A stretch of 64,000 nt of DNA from Fibrobacter sp. (GCF_017545445.1 NZ_JAFWOM010000069.1:62001-126000), one strand, 5' to 3'. Positions 44,021 to 52,649 are shown, numbered from the stretch's first letter. Made by a program: numbers and translations. Notes: generated by a model from the letters alone, not told the origin.

Positions 44021-44256
44021 CTTGTTGTGTAATATAGATTAAAAACCGCCTAATGGCGAATATGTGTGGGTAACATGGCCGAATTTGGCCTTTTTAGTTG
44101 GATTCGCCATTTTTTAGAAAAAGAGAGAAATTTTTCTTTAAGTATTGACAGGAGCTGGCTTCAAAATTATATTTAATAGTGAACAAATGTTCTAGTGCTC
44201 AAAAATTCAAATTACTGCGGTTTTACGCTTGTTCGCAGGGAGGTGATGATGAAAAA
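44014..44256 (+). repeat. AbiE promoter cassette, copy 1
   Basis: Starts at the wzt start codon (minus) and runs to a GGGAGGTGATGATG ribosome site. It is shared with copies at 47391-47588 and 49286-49486. It holds TTGACA (44145-44150), 17 bases, TATATT (44168-44173), and GAACA-AA-TGTTC (44181-44192). The middle (about 44095-44140) differs from the other two copies. Confidence 0.85.
44145..44192 (+). promoter_or_regulatory. promoter and operator of AbiE module A
   Basis: Consensus sigma70 promoter TTGACA-N17-TATATT, followed 7 bases later by the palindrome GAACA-AA-TGTTC at 44181-44192, near the expected start of transcription. The palindrome is well placed for autorepression by the AbiEi antitoxin (inference). 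Confidence 0.75.
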
Positions 44257-45145
44257 TGTTTTAGACGGTGGTTGCTATACTCCTCAAAAGAATGTATATT
44301 TATTTAAAAAGTGGTCAAATATAACAAAAAATGTTGACTTTGACGATATAATGAATATAAGAGAGTGGATACATAGCAGGGAAATCCGTGGCAAGTCGAC
44401 ATTCTCGATTGCCGATGTAAAGGATGCTTTCATCGAACGCCCCGCTAGGAGTATAAACACGGAACTGTCGCGCCAAGTGTCCCGTGGGCGTGTGCAATCC
44501 GTATATCGCGGTTTCTATGTCATTGTGCCGGTCCAGTATCAGCTGAAGGGCGTTGTGCCGCCGAATTATTACATCGACAGCTTGATGAATTATGTCGGTA
44601 AGCCATATTATGTGGGGTTGTTGTCGGCGGCTGCCATGCACGGGGCCGCCCATCAGCGGGCCATGAAAACGCAGGTTATGACTGTTATGCCGCGGATCAA
44701 GGCGTCTGGCAAGAATTCTTTTCTTGATTGGAATTATCGACAAGAAATCCCGGAGGCGTTCATCATGAAGAAAAATGCCGAAATCGGAACGTTGCGTTAT
44801 TCGGGGCCGGAGCTAACCGCGATAGATCTTGTGCAGTTCGCGTCGCATGTTGGCGGTTATCAGCGTGCGTCCACGGTGCTGGCCGAACTCATGGATTCTG
44901 TGGATATTGAGCGTATGCATGGACTGATTTCGTTTACGTCTGTTACAACTATTCAGCGATTAGGGTATTTGCTCGAGTATGTACTTTCGAGGCAAGATCA
45001 GGCTGATGCTCTTTTTCGGTTTTTGAAGACGCAAGGTTCCTGGAACAGTATCTTGTTGAGCAACGATCAAGACCGGAGAGGGAATGTTCCGGCAAATCGT
45101 TGGCATGTAAACGGCAACGTCAACATCGAGGTGGATGACTTATGA
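44249..45145 (+). CDS. AbiEi-type antitoxin, module A
   Basis: Antitoxin/regulator of a type IV toxin-antitoxin pair: N-terminal winged helix (FSIADVKDAF, SINTELSRQVSRGRVQSVYRGFYVIVP) and C-terminal AbiEi domain (YYVGLLSAAAMHGAAHQRAM, ATRYSGPELTAIDLVQF-like GPELTAIDLV). Start uncertain: the strong GGGAGGTGATG site points to ATG 44249, giving a 34-residue extension encoded by the repeat element before MNIREWIHSREIRG at 44351, which is where the family homology begins. The stop overlaps the toxin ATG (45142). Confidence 0.8.
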   Translation: MKNVLDGGCYTPQKNVYLFKKWSNITKNVDFDDIMNIREWIHSREIRGKSTFSIADVKDAFIERPARSINTELSRQVSRGRVQSVYRGFYVIVPVQYQLKGVVPPNYYIDSLMNYVGKPYYVGLLSAAAMHGAAHQRAMKTQVMTVMPRIKASGKNSFLDWNYRQEIPEAFIMKKNAEIGTLRYSGPELTAIDLVQFASHVGGYQRASTVLAELMDSVDIERMHGLISFTSVTTIQRLGYLLEYVLSRQDQADALFRFLKTQGSWNSILLSNDQDRRGNVPANRWHVNGNVNIEVDDL

Positions 45146-45948
45146 TAGACCGCGCTTCTATTATGGCTTGGGCCGAACAAGCCCCGTGGACGGACCCTGC
45201 GATGGTTGAACAGGACCTGATTATTTGCCGTGCTCTTGTGGATATCTTCAGTGACGATTTTTTGAAAAATGAATTGGCATTTCGAGGTGGAACTGCTTTA
45301 CATAAACTTTATTTGCAACCACAACCTCGCTATAGTGAAGATATCGACTTGGTGCAGATTAACCCAGGACCGATAAAACCGATTCTTTTCCGACTTGGCG
45401 AGGTTCTTGACTGGATGCCGGATCGAGTTACAAAGCCCAGACGCTATAACAATACGGTGCTTTTTCGGATGGAATCCGAGGTTCCTCCAGTTCAGCCGAT
45501 TCGATTGAAGATAGAAATTAATTGTTTCTAGCATTTCAATGTTCTTGGCTTACGCAGCATGCAGTTTAATGTGAATAGTGATTGGTTTAGAGGTGACTGC
45601 GAAATTACGACTTATGCGTTTGAAGAATTGCTCGGAACGAAACTCCGTGCTTTGTATCAGCGCAAAAAAGGACGAGATTTGTTTGACCTGCAGGTTGCAC
45701 TCGATAAAAGTTCTGTAGATGTGCAAAAGGTTATGGAGTGCTACAATCGGTACATGGATTTTTCTGTAGAAAAGTCTCCTAGCTACAAGCAATTCATGCA
45801 GAATATGGAACTGAAAATGCAAGATTCGGATTTTCTGGACGATACCGAATTGCTATTGCGGCCCGATGCTGACAAATTTGAGCCGGAACGTGCTTTCCAG
45901 ATGGTTCGGGACGCTTTTATAGAAAGACTTCCTGGTCGAAGAAAGTGA
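45142..45948 (+). pseudogene. AbiEii-type toxin, module A, broken by one in-frame TAG
   Basis: Nucleotidyltransferase toxin: FRGGTALHKLYLQP and YSEDIDLVQ (polymerase-beta-like GG and DxD motifs, about residues 48-75), then KIEINCF and an amber stop at 45529-45531. The same frame continues with HFNVLGLRS and the conserved C-terminal motif LLGTKLRALYQRKKGRDLFDL to TAA at 45946-45948. A single base change (for example GAG to TAG) restores a 268-aa toxin of normal size. The truncated 129-aa product lacks the second catalytic region, so it should be inactive. Confidence 0.85.
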
Positions 45949-45997
45949 CTTTTACGTTGCCTTCCCGTATTATGGGGTAAGGCCAAAATGGGTTACT

Positions 45998-47115
45998 TTA
46001 TTCGCTAATTTTTCTAAGCATATAGCTTTCATGTACCAAGTGACTTGATATTTTACCCAGTTCAGCGTTGAGGTCGTTTATGCCGATGCTTTCTACGAGT
46101 GTTTTTTGGTCGCTAAAAAGGTCTGTGCCAAAACCGAGCTTGTCGCCTTCGATGTCAAAATTCATTGAGCTTAGAATCGTCGGGAACATGTCGATGTCTG
46201 AGAAAACTCTGTTTTCTTCTGATGATGGCTTTTTTGATGAATTTATAAATATGTCGATCCATTTACGGTTAGGAAAGTCTTTTACTAAACGAGTTCCCAT
46301 AAATAGGTGGTCGCCGAAGATTACAATGGATGTGTTTTGGTAGATTTCCGCCTTGTTTTACCATGTAATCTTCAATACCTAAGTTCATTCGTTCTATCAA
46401 ATCATCAGGGCCGTAGATTTCATCCATCTTGTGATCAGTCACGAGATTTTGAAATTCCTTGAAACATCCGGGATTCCCTTGAAAGAAAATTTGTCTGTAT
46501 CCATTTTTATTTAGAATTTTATAAAGGCTTTTATAATGGTGCAATATGGGTGTTTTGTCATAATTGATAACGAATAGAATCCCTAAAGAACGAGAAAGCA
46601 TTGCGGCAAAGGTTGCCCCGGAACCATAAGAATCAACGCCACCGCCAATATGATTTTTGCTTTTCCCAAAGTTTATATTTTGCTGTGCTAGTTGCGTAAT
46701 TTCTGGAATGAGGTTTGTATCTTGATTGCCTCCATGTTCTTTGTCGGAAAATGTTGTTTCCATAGATTCTATATAAATTAGAATGAGATTTCGCTTTTGT
46801 TCTGGCGCTGTAATTTTGACTGAATCTGGGTTAACGTAGTTTTCTACAAAGAATTTTGAATAAGATGCGCTTTTTTCGGGTTCATTTTTTAAGATGTGTA
46901 TGTATTCTGATACGGGTATATCGCTGACAAATAGTGCAATGGTAGCGGCAAAAATATTGTATTTTTTAAGTAGTTTTTGAAATTCATTTTCCTTATCTAA
47001 ATCATCATTTGATTGCAATGCCATGTGGTAAAAAAATGGCTGATTTGGGTCTTCCCGATGAGCGAGAGCCGCGACCAAACTTGTTTGGCCATGGCCGAGC
47101 GATAAGGGTTTCTGC
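45998..47115 (-). pseudogene. fragment of a membrane sulfatase/phosphoglycerol transferase gene
   Basis: The minus strand reads LILIYIESMETTFSDKEHGG, GVDSYGSGATFAAM, NKNGYRQIFFQGNPGCF and then, after a frameshift near 46350, EIYQNTSIVIFGDHLFMGTR and LVKDFPNRKWIDIF to the stop at 45998. This is the catalytic domain of an LTA-synthase/MdoB-like protein. The N-terminal membrane part is absent; in its place the frame runs into a copy of the wzt 5' end (from 47115 upward), making an accidental hybrid ORF. Not functional as read. Confidence 0.75.
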
Positions 47116-47397
47116 AAGTTGATGTCCTTCAGGGCCCACACGTATTCGCTTGCGCCCTTGTGCGCGCGGTCATTGACTTCGCCCACCTTGAGGTAGGGGT
47201 CCTCGCGGCGCAGCACCTTGGTCTGCCAGTAGCCCGAAGGCGAGTGCAGCAAGAAAGAACTTGTTCTTTCTTATTGCCGAGTCAAGGAGCGGACGCCGTA
47301 GGCGTCAAAATCTGTTCAGGTCGTGGCTGAGCGTCCCGGTGCTCACTAGCCCCAGGCGGTACTGCTTGCTGATATTTTCAAATTCGATGGCGGTCAT
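47116..47397 (-). pseudogene. 5' fragment of wzt (exporter ATPase), with a 79-bp insertion
   Basis: The minus strand from ATG 47397 matches wzt residues 1-30 (up to HDLNRF), is then interrupted by 79 bases (47308-47230), and resumes with WQTKVLRREDPYLKVGEV to WALKDIN. Homology with 44020-43818 stops abruptly at 47116, where the sulfatase fragment begins. The insertion shifts the frame. This is a recombination scar of the exporter gene. Confidence 0.85.
47230..47308. mobile_element. 79-bp palindromic insertion inside the wzt fragment
   Basis: Comparison with intact wzt (near 43931) shows 79 extra bases. They contain a 22-bp palindrome AAGAAAGAAC-TTG-type at 47251-47272 and GACGCC-GTA-GGCGTC (about 47292-47306). 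No ORF. The form suggests a small REP/MITE-like element; no target duplication is clear. Confidence 0.5.
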
Positions 47398-47588
47398 GTT
47401 GTTGAGTAATATAGATTAAAAACCGTCTAATGGTGAATGTATGTGGCTGACGTGGGCAAATTTGGTCCTTTTTGTCTAAGTATTGACAATGACTTTCCTC
47501 GGGGTTATATTTAATAGTGAACAAATGTTCTAGTGCTCAAAAATTCAAATTACTGCGGTTTTACGCTTGTTCGCAGGGAGGTGATGAT
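47391..47588 (+). repeat. AbiE promoter cassette, copy 2
   Basis: Shares with copy 1 the wzt start region, AATATAGATTAAAAACCG, and the block from TTGACA to GGGAGGTGATGATG. From about 47455 it is nearly identical to copy 3 (TTTGTCTAAGTATTGACAAT). Promoter TTGACA (47483-47488)-N17-TATATT (47506-47511); palindrome GAACA-AA-TGTTC (47519-47530). Confidence 0.85.
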
Positions 47589-48243
47589 GATAGAATGGAA
47601 TATTTTGACGAGTGTACTAATATTATTTATATTTATTAGTATGAATGTCAATAGTAAGGAAAAAATACTGATGAACCTTCTCTCGGCAAGGGGGGGGCGG
47701 ATTACTGCGAAAGAGGCTTCTCTTGCGGGTATCCACAGGATGTTCCTGAAACAGCTTGCCGATGCCGGGCAAATCGTAAGGGTGGCGCGAGGGGTGTATC
47801 AGTTGGTTTCCGCTCAGGAAGATGAGCTTCTGAATTTGCAGCATCGTTGCCCGATGGGCATTTTTTCGTGTGAAACGGCGTTGTTTCTGCATTCTCTAAC
47901 AGAACGCGCTCCGTTTGTGTGGACGATGACATTTAAGGGTTTTTACCATTCGTATTCTCTAGCGAAAAATGGAATTGTGGTAAAGCATTCTTCGAAAAAT
48001 CTTTATCCTCTTGAAATTGTAGAAGTCAAAACGCCATTGGGCAATATTGTTCGTGCCTATTCTGCGGAAAGGACTTTGTGCGAAATTATGACGGCCAAGG
48101 TTGCTGCGGATATTCAGACAATAACCTATGCGATAAAAACGTATGTTGGCAGCAAAGAAAAGAACATTCCGAAATTGATGCAGCTAGCAAAGACTTTTCA
48201 TGTAGAAAAAAAAATCAGGGCGTATTTAGAGGTGTTGTTGTGA
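47587..48243 (+). CDS. AbiEi-type antitoxin, module B
   Basis: AbiEi_4-type antitoxin: winged-helix N-terminus (MNLLSARGGRITAKEASLAG, IHRMFLKQLADAGQIVRVAR, GVYQL), then MGIFSCETALFLHSLTERAP, FVWTMTFKGFYHSY and YSAERTLCEIM. The strong ribosome site of the repeat points to ATG 47587, giving a hydrophobic leader-like stretch (ILTSVLILFIFI); family homology starts near ATG 47641 (MNVNSKEKIL), which may be the true start. The stop TGA overlaps the GTG of the toxin (48240). Confidence 0.85.
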   Translation: MIEWNILTSVLILFIFISMNVNSKEKILMNLLSARGGRITAKEASLAGIHRMFLKQLADAGQIVRVARGVYQLVSAQEDELLNLQHRCPMGIFSCETALFLHSLTERAPFVWTMTFKGFYHSYSLAKNGIVVKHSSKNLYPLEIVEVKTPLGNIVRAYSAERTLCEIMTAKVAADIQTITYAIKTYVGSKEKNIPKLMQLAKTFHVEKKIRAYLEVLL

Positions 48244-49106
48244 TTACGAATAACGAAATGCAGCTAAAGGCAATACTGAAAGATTTGTCTGTAAAGTATA
48301 GAATTACGCCTCAGGCGACCTTGCAAATGTATTGTCTAGAACGTTTGCTGGATAGAATTGCTGTTTCTCGGTTTCGCAATCATTTTGTTATTAAGGGTGG
48401 GTTCTTGATAGCTTCTATTCTTGGAATCGGAAGCCGCTCTACGATGGACATCGACGCGACCGTAAAGGGTTTTAGCGTCAGCTATGAAAATGTTGATTCA
48501 ATTTTTAAGGAAATTTGCGGCATAGATATTGCCGATCAGTTGTCATTTTTGTTTGACCGAATTGAAGAAATAAGAGAAAAAGACGATTATCTGGGGCTTA
48601 GGCTGTTTATTGAATGCCGTTATGGGAAAATGAAAGTTCCTTTGACTGTTGATCTTACAACGGGTGATACAATCATTCCATGTGAAATAGAATACGTGTA
48701 TAAATGCGTGTTTGATGACAAGATGATTCCGATTTTGGCTTATCCTCTAGAAAATATTTTTGCTGAAAAACTCGATACGATTATTTCGAGGGGTGTGGCT
48801 AATACGCGAACTAGAGATTTCTACGATGTATATACGCTTTATGCGTTGAAGAAAAAGGAAATAAATTTTGAAACGTTAAGGATTGCTCTTGAAGTGACTT
48901 CTCGCCGGCGGAATACTTTTGAACTTTTAGGAGGGTATCCGCAGATTTTAGAAACGATTAATGTGGATTTTTGGCAAAATGAATTTTGGAGAAGGTTTGT
49001 TGCTAAGAATCCGTTTGCTAAAGGAATAACTTTGTCGCAGACTATTGATTGTGCTAAGGAATTACTTGAGTTGGCGAAAATTTCTCGGCACTTTGAGTCA
49101 CTTTAA
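48240..49106 (+). CDS. AbiEii/AbiGii-type nucleotidyltransferase toxin, module B (intact)
   Basis: Starts at GTG 48240, overlapping the antitoxin stop (GTGA); an upstream in-frame opening to 48078 is a shadow. Motifs: FVIKGGFLIASILGIGSRST, MDIDATVKGF (GG and DxD metal site, about residues 45-75), VDLTTGD, and PLENIFAEKLDTIISRGVAN with TRTRDFYDVYTLY (late catalytic motif). Full length (288 aa), no interruption: the only intact toxin of the three AbiE modules. AbiEii toxins add nucleotides to a target and block growth, aborting phage infection in lactococci. Confidence 0.87.
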   Translation: MITNNEMQLKAILKDLSVKYRITPQATLQMYCLERLLDRIAVSRFRNHFVIKGGFLIASILGIGSRSTMDIDATVKGFSVSYENVDSIFKEICGIDIADQLSFLFDRIEEIREKDDYLGLRLFIECRYGKMKVPLTVDLTTGDTIIPCEIEYVYKCVFDDKMIPILAYPLENIFAEKLDTIISRGVANTRTRDFYDVYTLYALKKKEINFETLRIALEVTSRRRNTFELLGGYPQILETINVDFWQNEFWRRFVAKNPFAKGITLSQTIDCAKELLELAKISRHFESL

Positions 49107-49285
49107 GTTTCTGATCATTTAATGTTACGGAATTAAGTAATATTGTAACGTAATTACACCGTATCCATGAACGTGCGTTGAACGGCCTTCGGCCTCGCAA
49201 TGACATCCTAGGTTACGAAGCTGCGAATCATTTATGTTTCAATATTTCGTAACCGACGGGTCATGTGCTTGCACAATGACAAAGT
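49107..49285. other. intergenic scar region between AbiE modules B and C
   Basis: No gene. At 49151-49180 there are 30 bases matching the 3' end of the exporter permease gene (51041-51070, 29 of 30), that is, its last codons QRTFMDTV and stop on the minus strand. Next come a GGCCTTCGGCC element and a 9-bp inverted repeat GGTTACGAA (49211-49219) / TTCGTAACC (49246-49254). Then begins cassette copy 3 at the wzt start codon remnant. Confidence 0.75.
49151..49180 (-). pseudogene. 3'-end scar of wzm (exporter permease)
   Basis: 29 of 30 bases equal 51041-51070, covering the stop codon and the last residues (TFMDTV) of the permease gene. Outside these 30 bases the similarity stops on both sides. 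Confidence 0.8.
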
Positions 49286-49486
49286 CGGTCATCTTGTTGT
49301 GTAATATAGATTAAAAGCCGCCTAATGGCGAATATGTGTGGGTAACATGGTCAAATTTGGTCCTTTTTGTCTAAGTATTGACAATGACTTTCCTCGGGGT
49401 TATATTTAGTAGTGAACAAATGTTCTAGTGCTCAAAATTTTAAACGCTGCGGTTTTATGTTTGTCCGTAGGAGTTGATGATGAAAA
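49286..49486 (+). repeat. AbiE promoter cassette, copy 3
   Basis: Begins with CGGTCAT, the start codon of wzt on the minus strand, without any further wzt sequence. TTGACA (49378-49383)-N17-TATATT (49401-49406), palindrome GAACA-AA-TGTTC (49414-49425), then GTAGGAGTTGATGATG. A short frame from ATG 49479 (MMKNGSVSLNLWL) stops before the antitoxin start, unlike in copies 1 and 2. Confidence 0.85.
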
Positions 49487-49596
49487 ATGGTTCTGTAAGT
49501 TTGAATTTGTGGCTGTAATATTGATCAAGGTTGAACTTTTAGGTATATTTAACACTGCAAAATATACACTAATGTTCGAATTTGGAGTGGCTAGCT

Positions 49597-50181
49597 ATGA
49601 AAGATTGTGAAAAAATCATCGAAATGGCTCAAAAAGGTAATGGAATGGTCACGGCTACGGACGTTTCAAAGGTTGGGCTTCAGCGCCGCGCCTTGACAGA
49701 GTGTGTCTTGGCGGGTACGTTGAGCAAGGGGGCGCGCGGAGTCTATTTTCTGCCCGATCAGCTTGAAGATGAGTTCGCCATTTGGCAGCATACATATCCA
49801 CAGGGAGTTTTTTCCGGAAATACGGCTTTATATCTTTTGAAGAAAACGGACTGCATTCCTTACGTGTTTTGCATGACTTTTCCCAAGGGGTACAATGCGA
49901 GCGCTGCTAAACGGAACGGATTGAAATGCAAGATTGTGGTTGCTGGGCGTTATAATCTAGGTCTGCAAGAGGTGGTGTCTCCCTATGGTAACATGGTGCG
50001 CTGCTACAACATCGAACGGACATTGTGCGATATTGTCGGTGGAAACGATATCCAAACGATGAATCAGGCTTTCAAGGAGTACGCGCAAAGCAGGGATAAG
50101 GATATCTCGTTGTTAATGAGTTATGCAAAAATCCTTCATGTAGAGAAACTTGTCCGTAACTATATGGAGATTCTGTTATGA
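49597..50181 (+). CDS. AbiEi-type antitoxin, module C
   Basis: 194 aa from ATG 49597 (MKDCEKIIEMAQKGNGMVTA), with GGAG 9 bases upstream. Winged helix (TATDVSKVGLQRRALTECVL, GARGVYFLPDQ), then YPQGVFSGNTALYLL, FCMTFPKGYN and NIERTLCDIV: the same family as module B but diverged. The stop overlaps the toxin ATG (50178-50181 ATGA). Confidence 0.87.
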   Translation: MKDCEKIIEMAQKGNGMVTATDVSKVGLQRRALTECVLAGTLSKGARGVYFLPDQLEDEFAIWQHTYPQGVFSGNTALYLLKKTDCIPYVFCMTFPKGYNASAAKRNGLKCKIVVAGRYNLGLQEVVSPYGNMVRCYNIERTLCDIVGGNDIQTMNQAFKEYAQSRDKDISLLMSYAKILHVEKLVRNYMEILL

Positions 50182-51026
50182 AATTTTCAAATGCTGCCAA
50201 ATTAAAAGCCGCCGTGAAGAAGATTGCTGTTGAATCTGGAGTGACTGCGCAGGGTGTTTTGCAAAAATACGTTTTAGAAAGATTTCTGTTTCGCTTGGCC
50301 GAGTCTAAATACCGCAATAATTTCATCTTGAAAGGTGGCTTTTTGACATCCTCGCTTGTCGGGGTTGCCAAGAGGACGACAATGGATATTGACGCAACGG
50401 CGACTGGATTCAGTGTAAATCCGTCGGCTCTAAAAGATATTTTATTGTCTGTATGCTCGATCGATTTGTAAGATGGATTTTCATTTTCTTTTGAAGGAGT
50501 TGAAGATATTCGCGAAAAGGATTCCTACCCAGGCCTACGTGCTTATTTGCAGGCCTCGTTTGCTCCGATGACCGTTTCTTTTTATGCTGATATTACGACT
50601 GGTGATGCGATTACGCCAAAACCTGTTCTTCAATTATTTTGGTCGATGTTCGATGATGGGGATTATGAATTACTTTCGTATAACGTGGAAACCTTGTTAG
50701 CGGAAAAACTGGATGCCATACTTTCTAGGAGTGTTTTAAACACTCGCTCAAGAGACTTCTACGATATAGACCTTTTGTGGAATAGATATAAAAAGACAAT
50801 AAAAAAGGACATTCTTGCGGAAGCTATACGCAATACGATGTCTAGCCGAAACAATTTGAAATCATTAGATGACTTTGAAAATATAATGAACTCTGTTGTG
50901 TCTGATGAAAATATGAATAATCGTTGGACGAAATACCAACAGGAATATGCCTTTGCTGCGGGAAAGAGCTTTTCAGAGGTGTGTGATAGTGTGTTTGATA
51001 TTCTGAGAACGGCTGTTGAAAAGTAA
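50178..51026 (+). pseudogene. AbiEii-type toxin, module C, broken by one in-frame TAA
   Basis: Toxin of the module B type: NNFILKGGFLTSSLVGVAK, MDIDATATGF, then SIDL and an ochre stop at 50469-50471. The same frame continues DGFSFSFEGVEDIREKDSY, YADITTGDAITP, TLLAEKLDAILSRSV and NTRSRDFYDIDLLW to TAA at 51026. One substitution (for example AAA to TAA) explains the break. The 97-aa product lacks the late catalytic motif. Intact length would be 282 aa, equal to the module B toxin. Confidence 0.87.
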
Positions 51027-51043
51027 ACTGAGGCGAATTATAA

Positions 51044-51913
51044 TTACACCGTGTCCATGAACGTGCGTTGGATTTTGTTGAATACTACAATTCCGAGTGC
51101 GAGGATGAAAACGGCGAAGCCTGCGGTATAGCCGAGTGCAGCCCAGCTGAATTCGCCGACGCCGAGCATTCCGAATTTGAACGTTTCCATGATGCTGGTG
51201 AGCGGGTTTGCCTGCATGAGCATCTTGAGGCGAGGGTCTTCGATGGTGCTGAGCGGATAAATTACTGGGGTTGCGTACATCCAAAGTTGTACGATGAAAC
51301 TGAGCAAAAAAGTGAGGTCGCGGTACTTGGTGGTGAGGCTGCTGAACAGCACGCCAAAGCCTAACGCTAGTGCCGCATTCAGTGCAATGAGTACTGGCGT
51401 GAGCAACAGATAAATGTTCGGGTGCACAGGTGCGTTAGTGAAGATAAGGTAATATGCATAGACGATTAGGAATAGCCCCATTTGAATGCTGAGTCGCACG
51501 AGGTTGCTTGTAACGGTTGCGAGCGGCACGACGAGTCGCGGAAAATAAACCTTGCCGAACATGTTCGCGTTTTCGATGAACGTTTTGCTCGTCTGGTTCA
51601 GACATTCCGAAAAGTAAGTCCAGAGGCAGATGCCTGCAAGGTAAAACAGCGGTTGCGGAAGTCCGTCTGTGCTGATTTTTGCGATGCCGCCGAATACGAC
51701 CATGAACATGACTGTGGTCATAATGGGCTGGATAAAGAACCACAGCGGCCCGAGAATGGTCTGCTTGTACCATGTGACGATATCGCGCTTGACGAACATG
51801 CGGTAAAGGTCTCGATACTGCCAAAGTTCCTTGAAATCTACTTCGAGGAGGCTCGCCTTCGGCTTGATGATCGTGGTCCATTCGCTAGATTGTGTCGCTT
51901 GTTCTTGAGACAT
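51044..51913 (-). CDS. wzm: polysaccharide ABC exporter permease (Wzm-like), 289 aa
   Basis: ABC-2 type permease with six membrane helices: LYRMFVKRDIVTWYKQTILG, PLWFFIQPIMTTVMFMVVFG, LFYLAGICLWTYFSECLNQT, and WMYATPVIYPLSTI (typical of Wzm/TagG). It works with Wzt to flip undecaprenyl-linked polymer. The gene starts the polysaccharide operon and should be followed by wzt; instead three plus-strand AbiE modules intervene. N-terminal cytoplasmic stretch of about 35 residues with WTTIIKPKASLLEVDFKELW, common in the family. Confidence 0.92.
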   Translation of the reverse strand: MSQEQATQSSEWTTIIKPKASLLEVDFKELWQYRDLYRMFVKRDIVTWYKQTILGPLWFFIQPIMTTVMFMVVFGGIAKISTDGLPQPLFYLAGICLWTYFSECLNQTSKTFIENANMFGKVYFPRLVVPLATVTSNLVRLSIQMGLFLIVYAYYLIFTNAPVHPNIYLLLTPVLIALNAALALGFGVLFSSLTTKYRDLTFLLSFIVQLWMYATPVIYPLSTIEDPRLKMLMQANPLTSIMETFKFGMLGVGEFSWAALGYTAGFAVFILALGIVVFNKIQRTFMDTV

Positions 51914-52009
51914 GTTCTGCTGTTTTGAATTGTTCGGTTGGGTATGGGTATAATATAGATTAAATTTTAAATTTGACCGGTCGCTGTTCTCGGATGTACC
52001 GACTCTTTT

Positions 52010-52195
52010 TCAAAGTACAAGAATTGTCTTTATGGATAGTTTGGTGTATTTTGCTATCGTTGGCAAGTCAAATTCTTTTGCATCGCGGCATTTTACTGCT
52101 AATTCATAACGCTGTTGCAATGAACCTTGTGCTCATCCTAAAGCGTGGGCTTCTTCATAGGTTAGTGTCGGGTCTGCTTTTCTTTTGCGTTTCAT
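52010..52195 (-). pseudogene. small coupled ORF remnant with in-frame TGA, about 61 codons
   Basis: ATG 52195 overlaps the stop of the preceding frame (ATGA). It reads MKRKRKADPTLTYEEAHALG, TGA (52135-52133), then AQGSLQQRYELAVKCRDAKE and FDLPTIAKYTKLSIKTI. The tail resembles the C-terminal segments of small or Rpn-type proteins with DLPTIAKYT-like ends. Probably decayed together with the gene before it. Confidence 0.4.
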
Positions 52196-52649
52196 TTACA
52201 TCCGTTGTTGGCAAATTGTTGCTTCCATTTTTCATGTGCTGATTCGACAATAGCTGTGTTTTGTAAGAGAATTTCCATAGCTAAGGTGAGACCGAGACTG
52301 AAATTTTCGATCGTATTCTACTTTACTACGGGTATAGACCGCACCTTCGGCGCCCTCCCAAATTTTTTCACCCAGGAGTTCGTTTTCAGGATTGTAAAAG
52401 CTGTTTAGTACGGTTTTGAAAAGTGCAAAATCATTATCGGTTACTCCTTGTAAAATAAGTTCGCTTTTCTGTTCTATAACATCTGTTTCTGTCACGTCGT
52501 ATGCGAGCATTTTTACGTTTTGACCATTGGTCAACGGGAACCGAGTCATAAAAATTTTGGACATAATCTCGCAGAATGTGAAAAGAATCCCAATGAACAG
52601 GATAGGTGTAAACGATGTTTAATGGAATGATCTTGGATGTTTTGGTCAT
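52192..52649 (-). pseudogene. decayed second gene of the DUF4062 operon
   Basis: ATG 52649 overlaps the DUF4062 gene stop. Three frames must be joined: IPLNIVYTYPVHWDSFHILR with DYVQNFYDSV; then FPLTNGQNVKMLAYDVTETD, VIEQKSELILQGVTD, FALFKTVLNSFYNPENELLG; then FSLGLTLAMEILLQNTAIVE and SAHEKWKQQFANNGCK to TGA 52194-52192. The start faintly recalls GHKL-type ATPases (DYVQNFYD), but this is not certain. At least two frameshifts or deletions. Confidence 0.5.

Noticed and set aside
48078..48239. Longer start for the module B toxin
   Set aside because: The extra 54 codons overlap the antitoxin gene in another frame; GTG at 48240 overlaps the antitoxin stop as expected.
51973..52242. 89-codon hydrophobic plus-strand frame
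   Set aside because: It is antisense to the ORF remnant at 52010-52195, which has coherent protein-like sequence and ATGA coupling.
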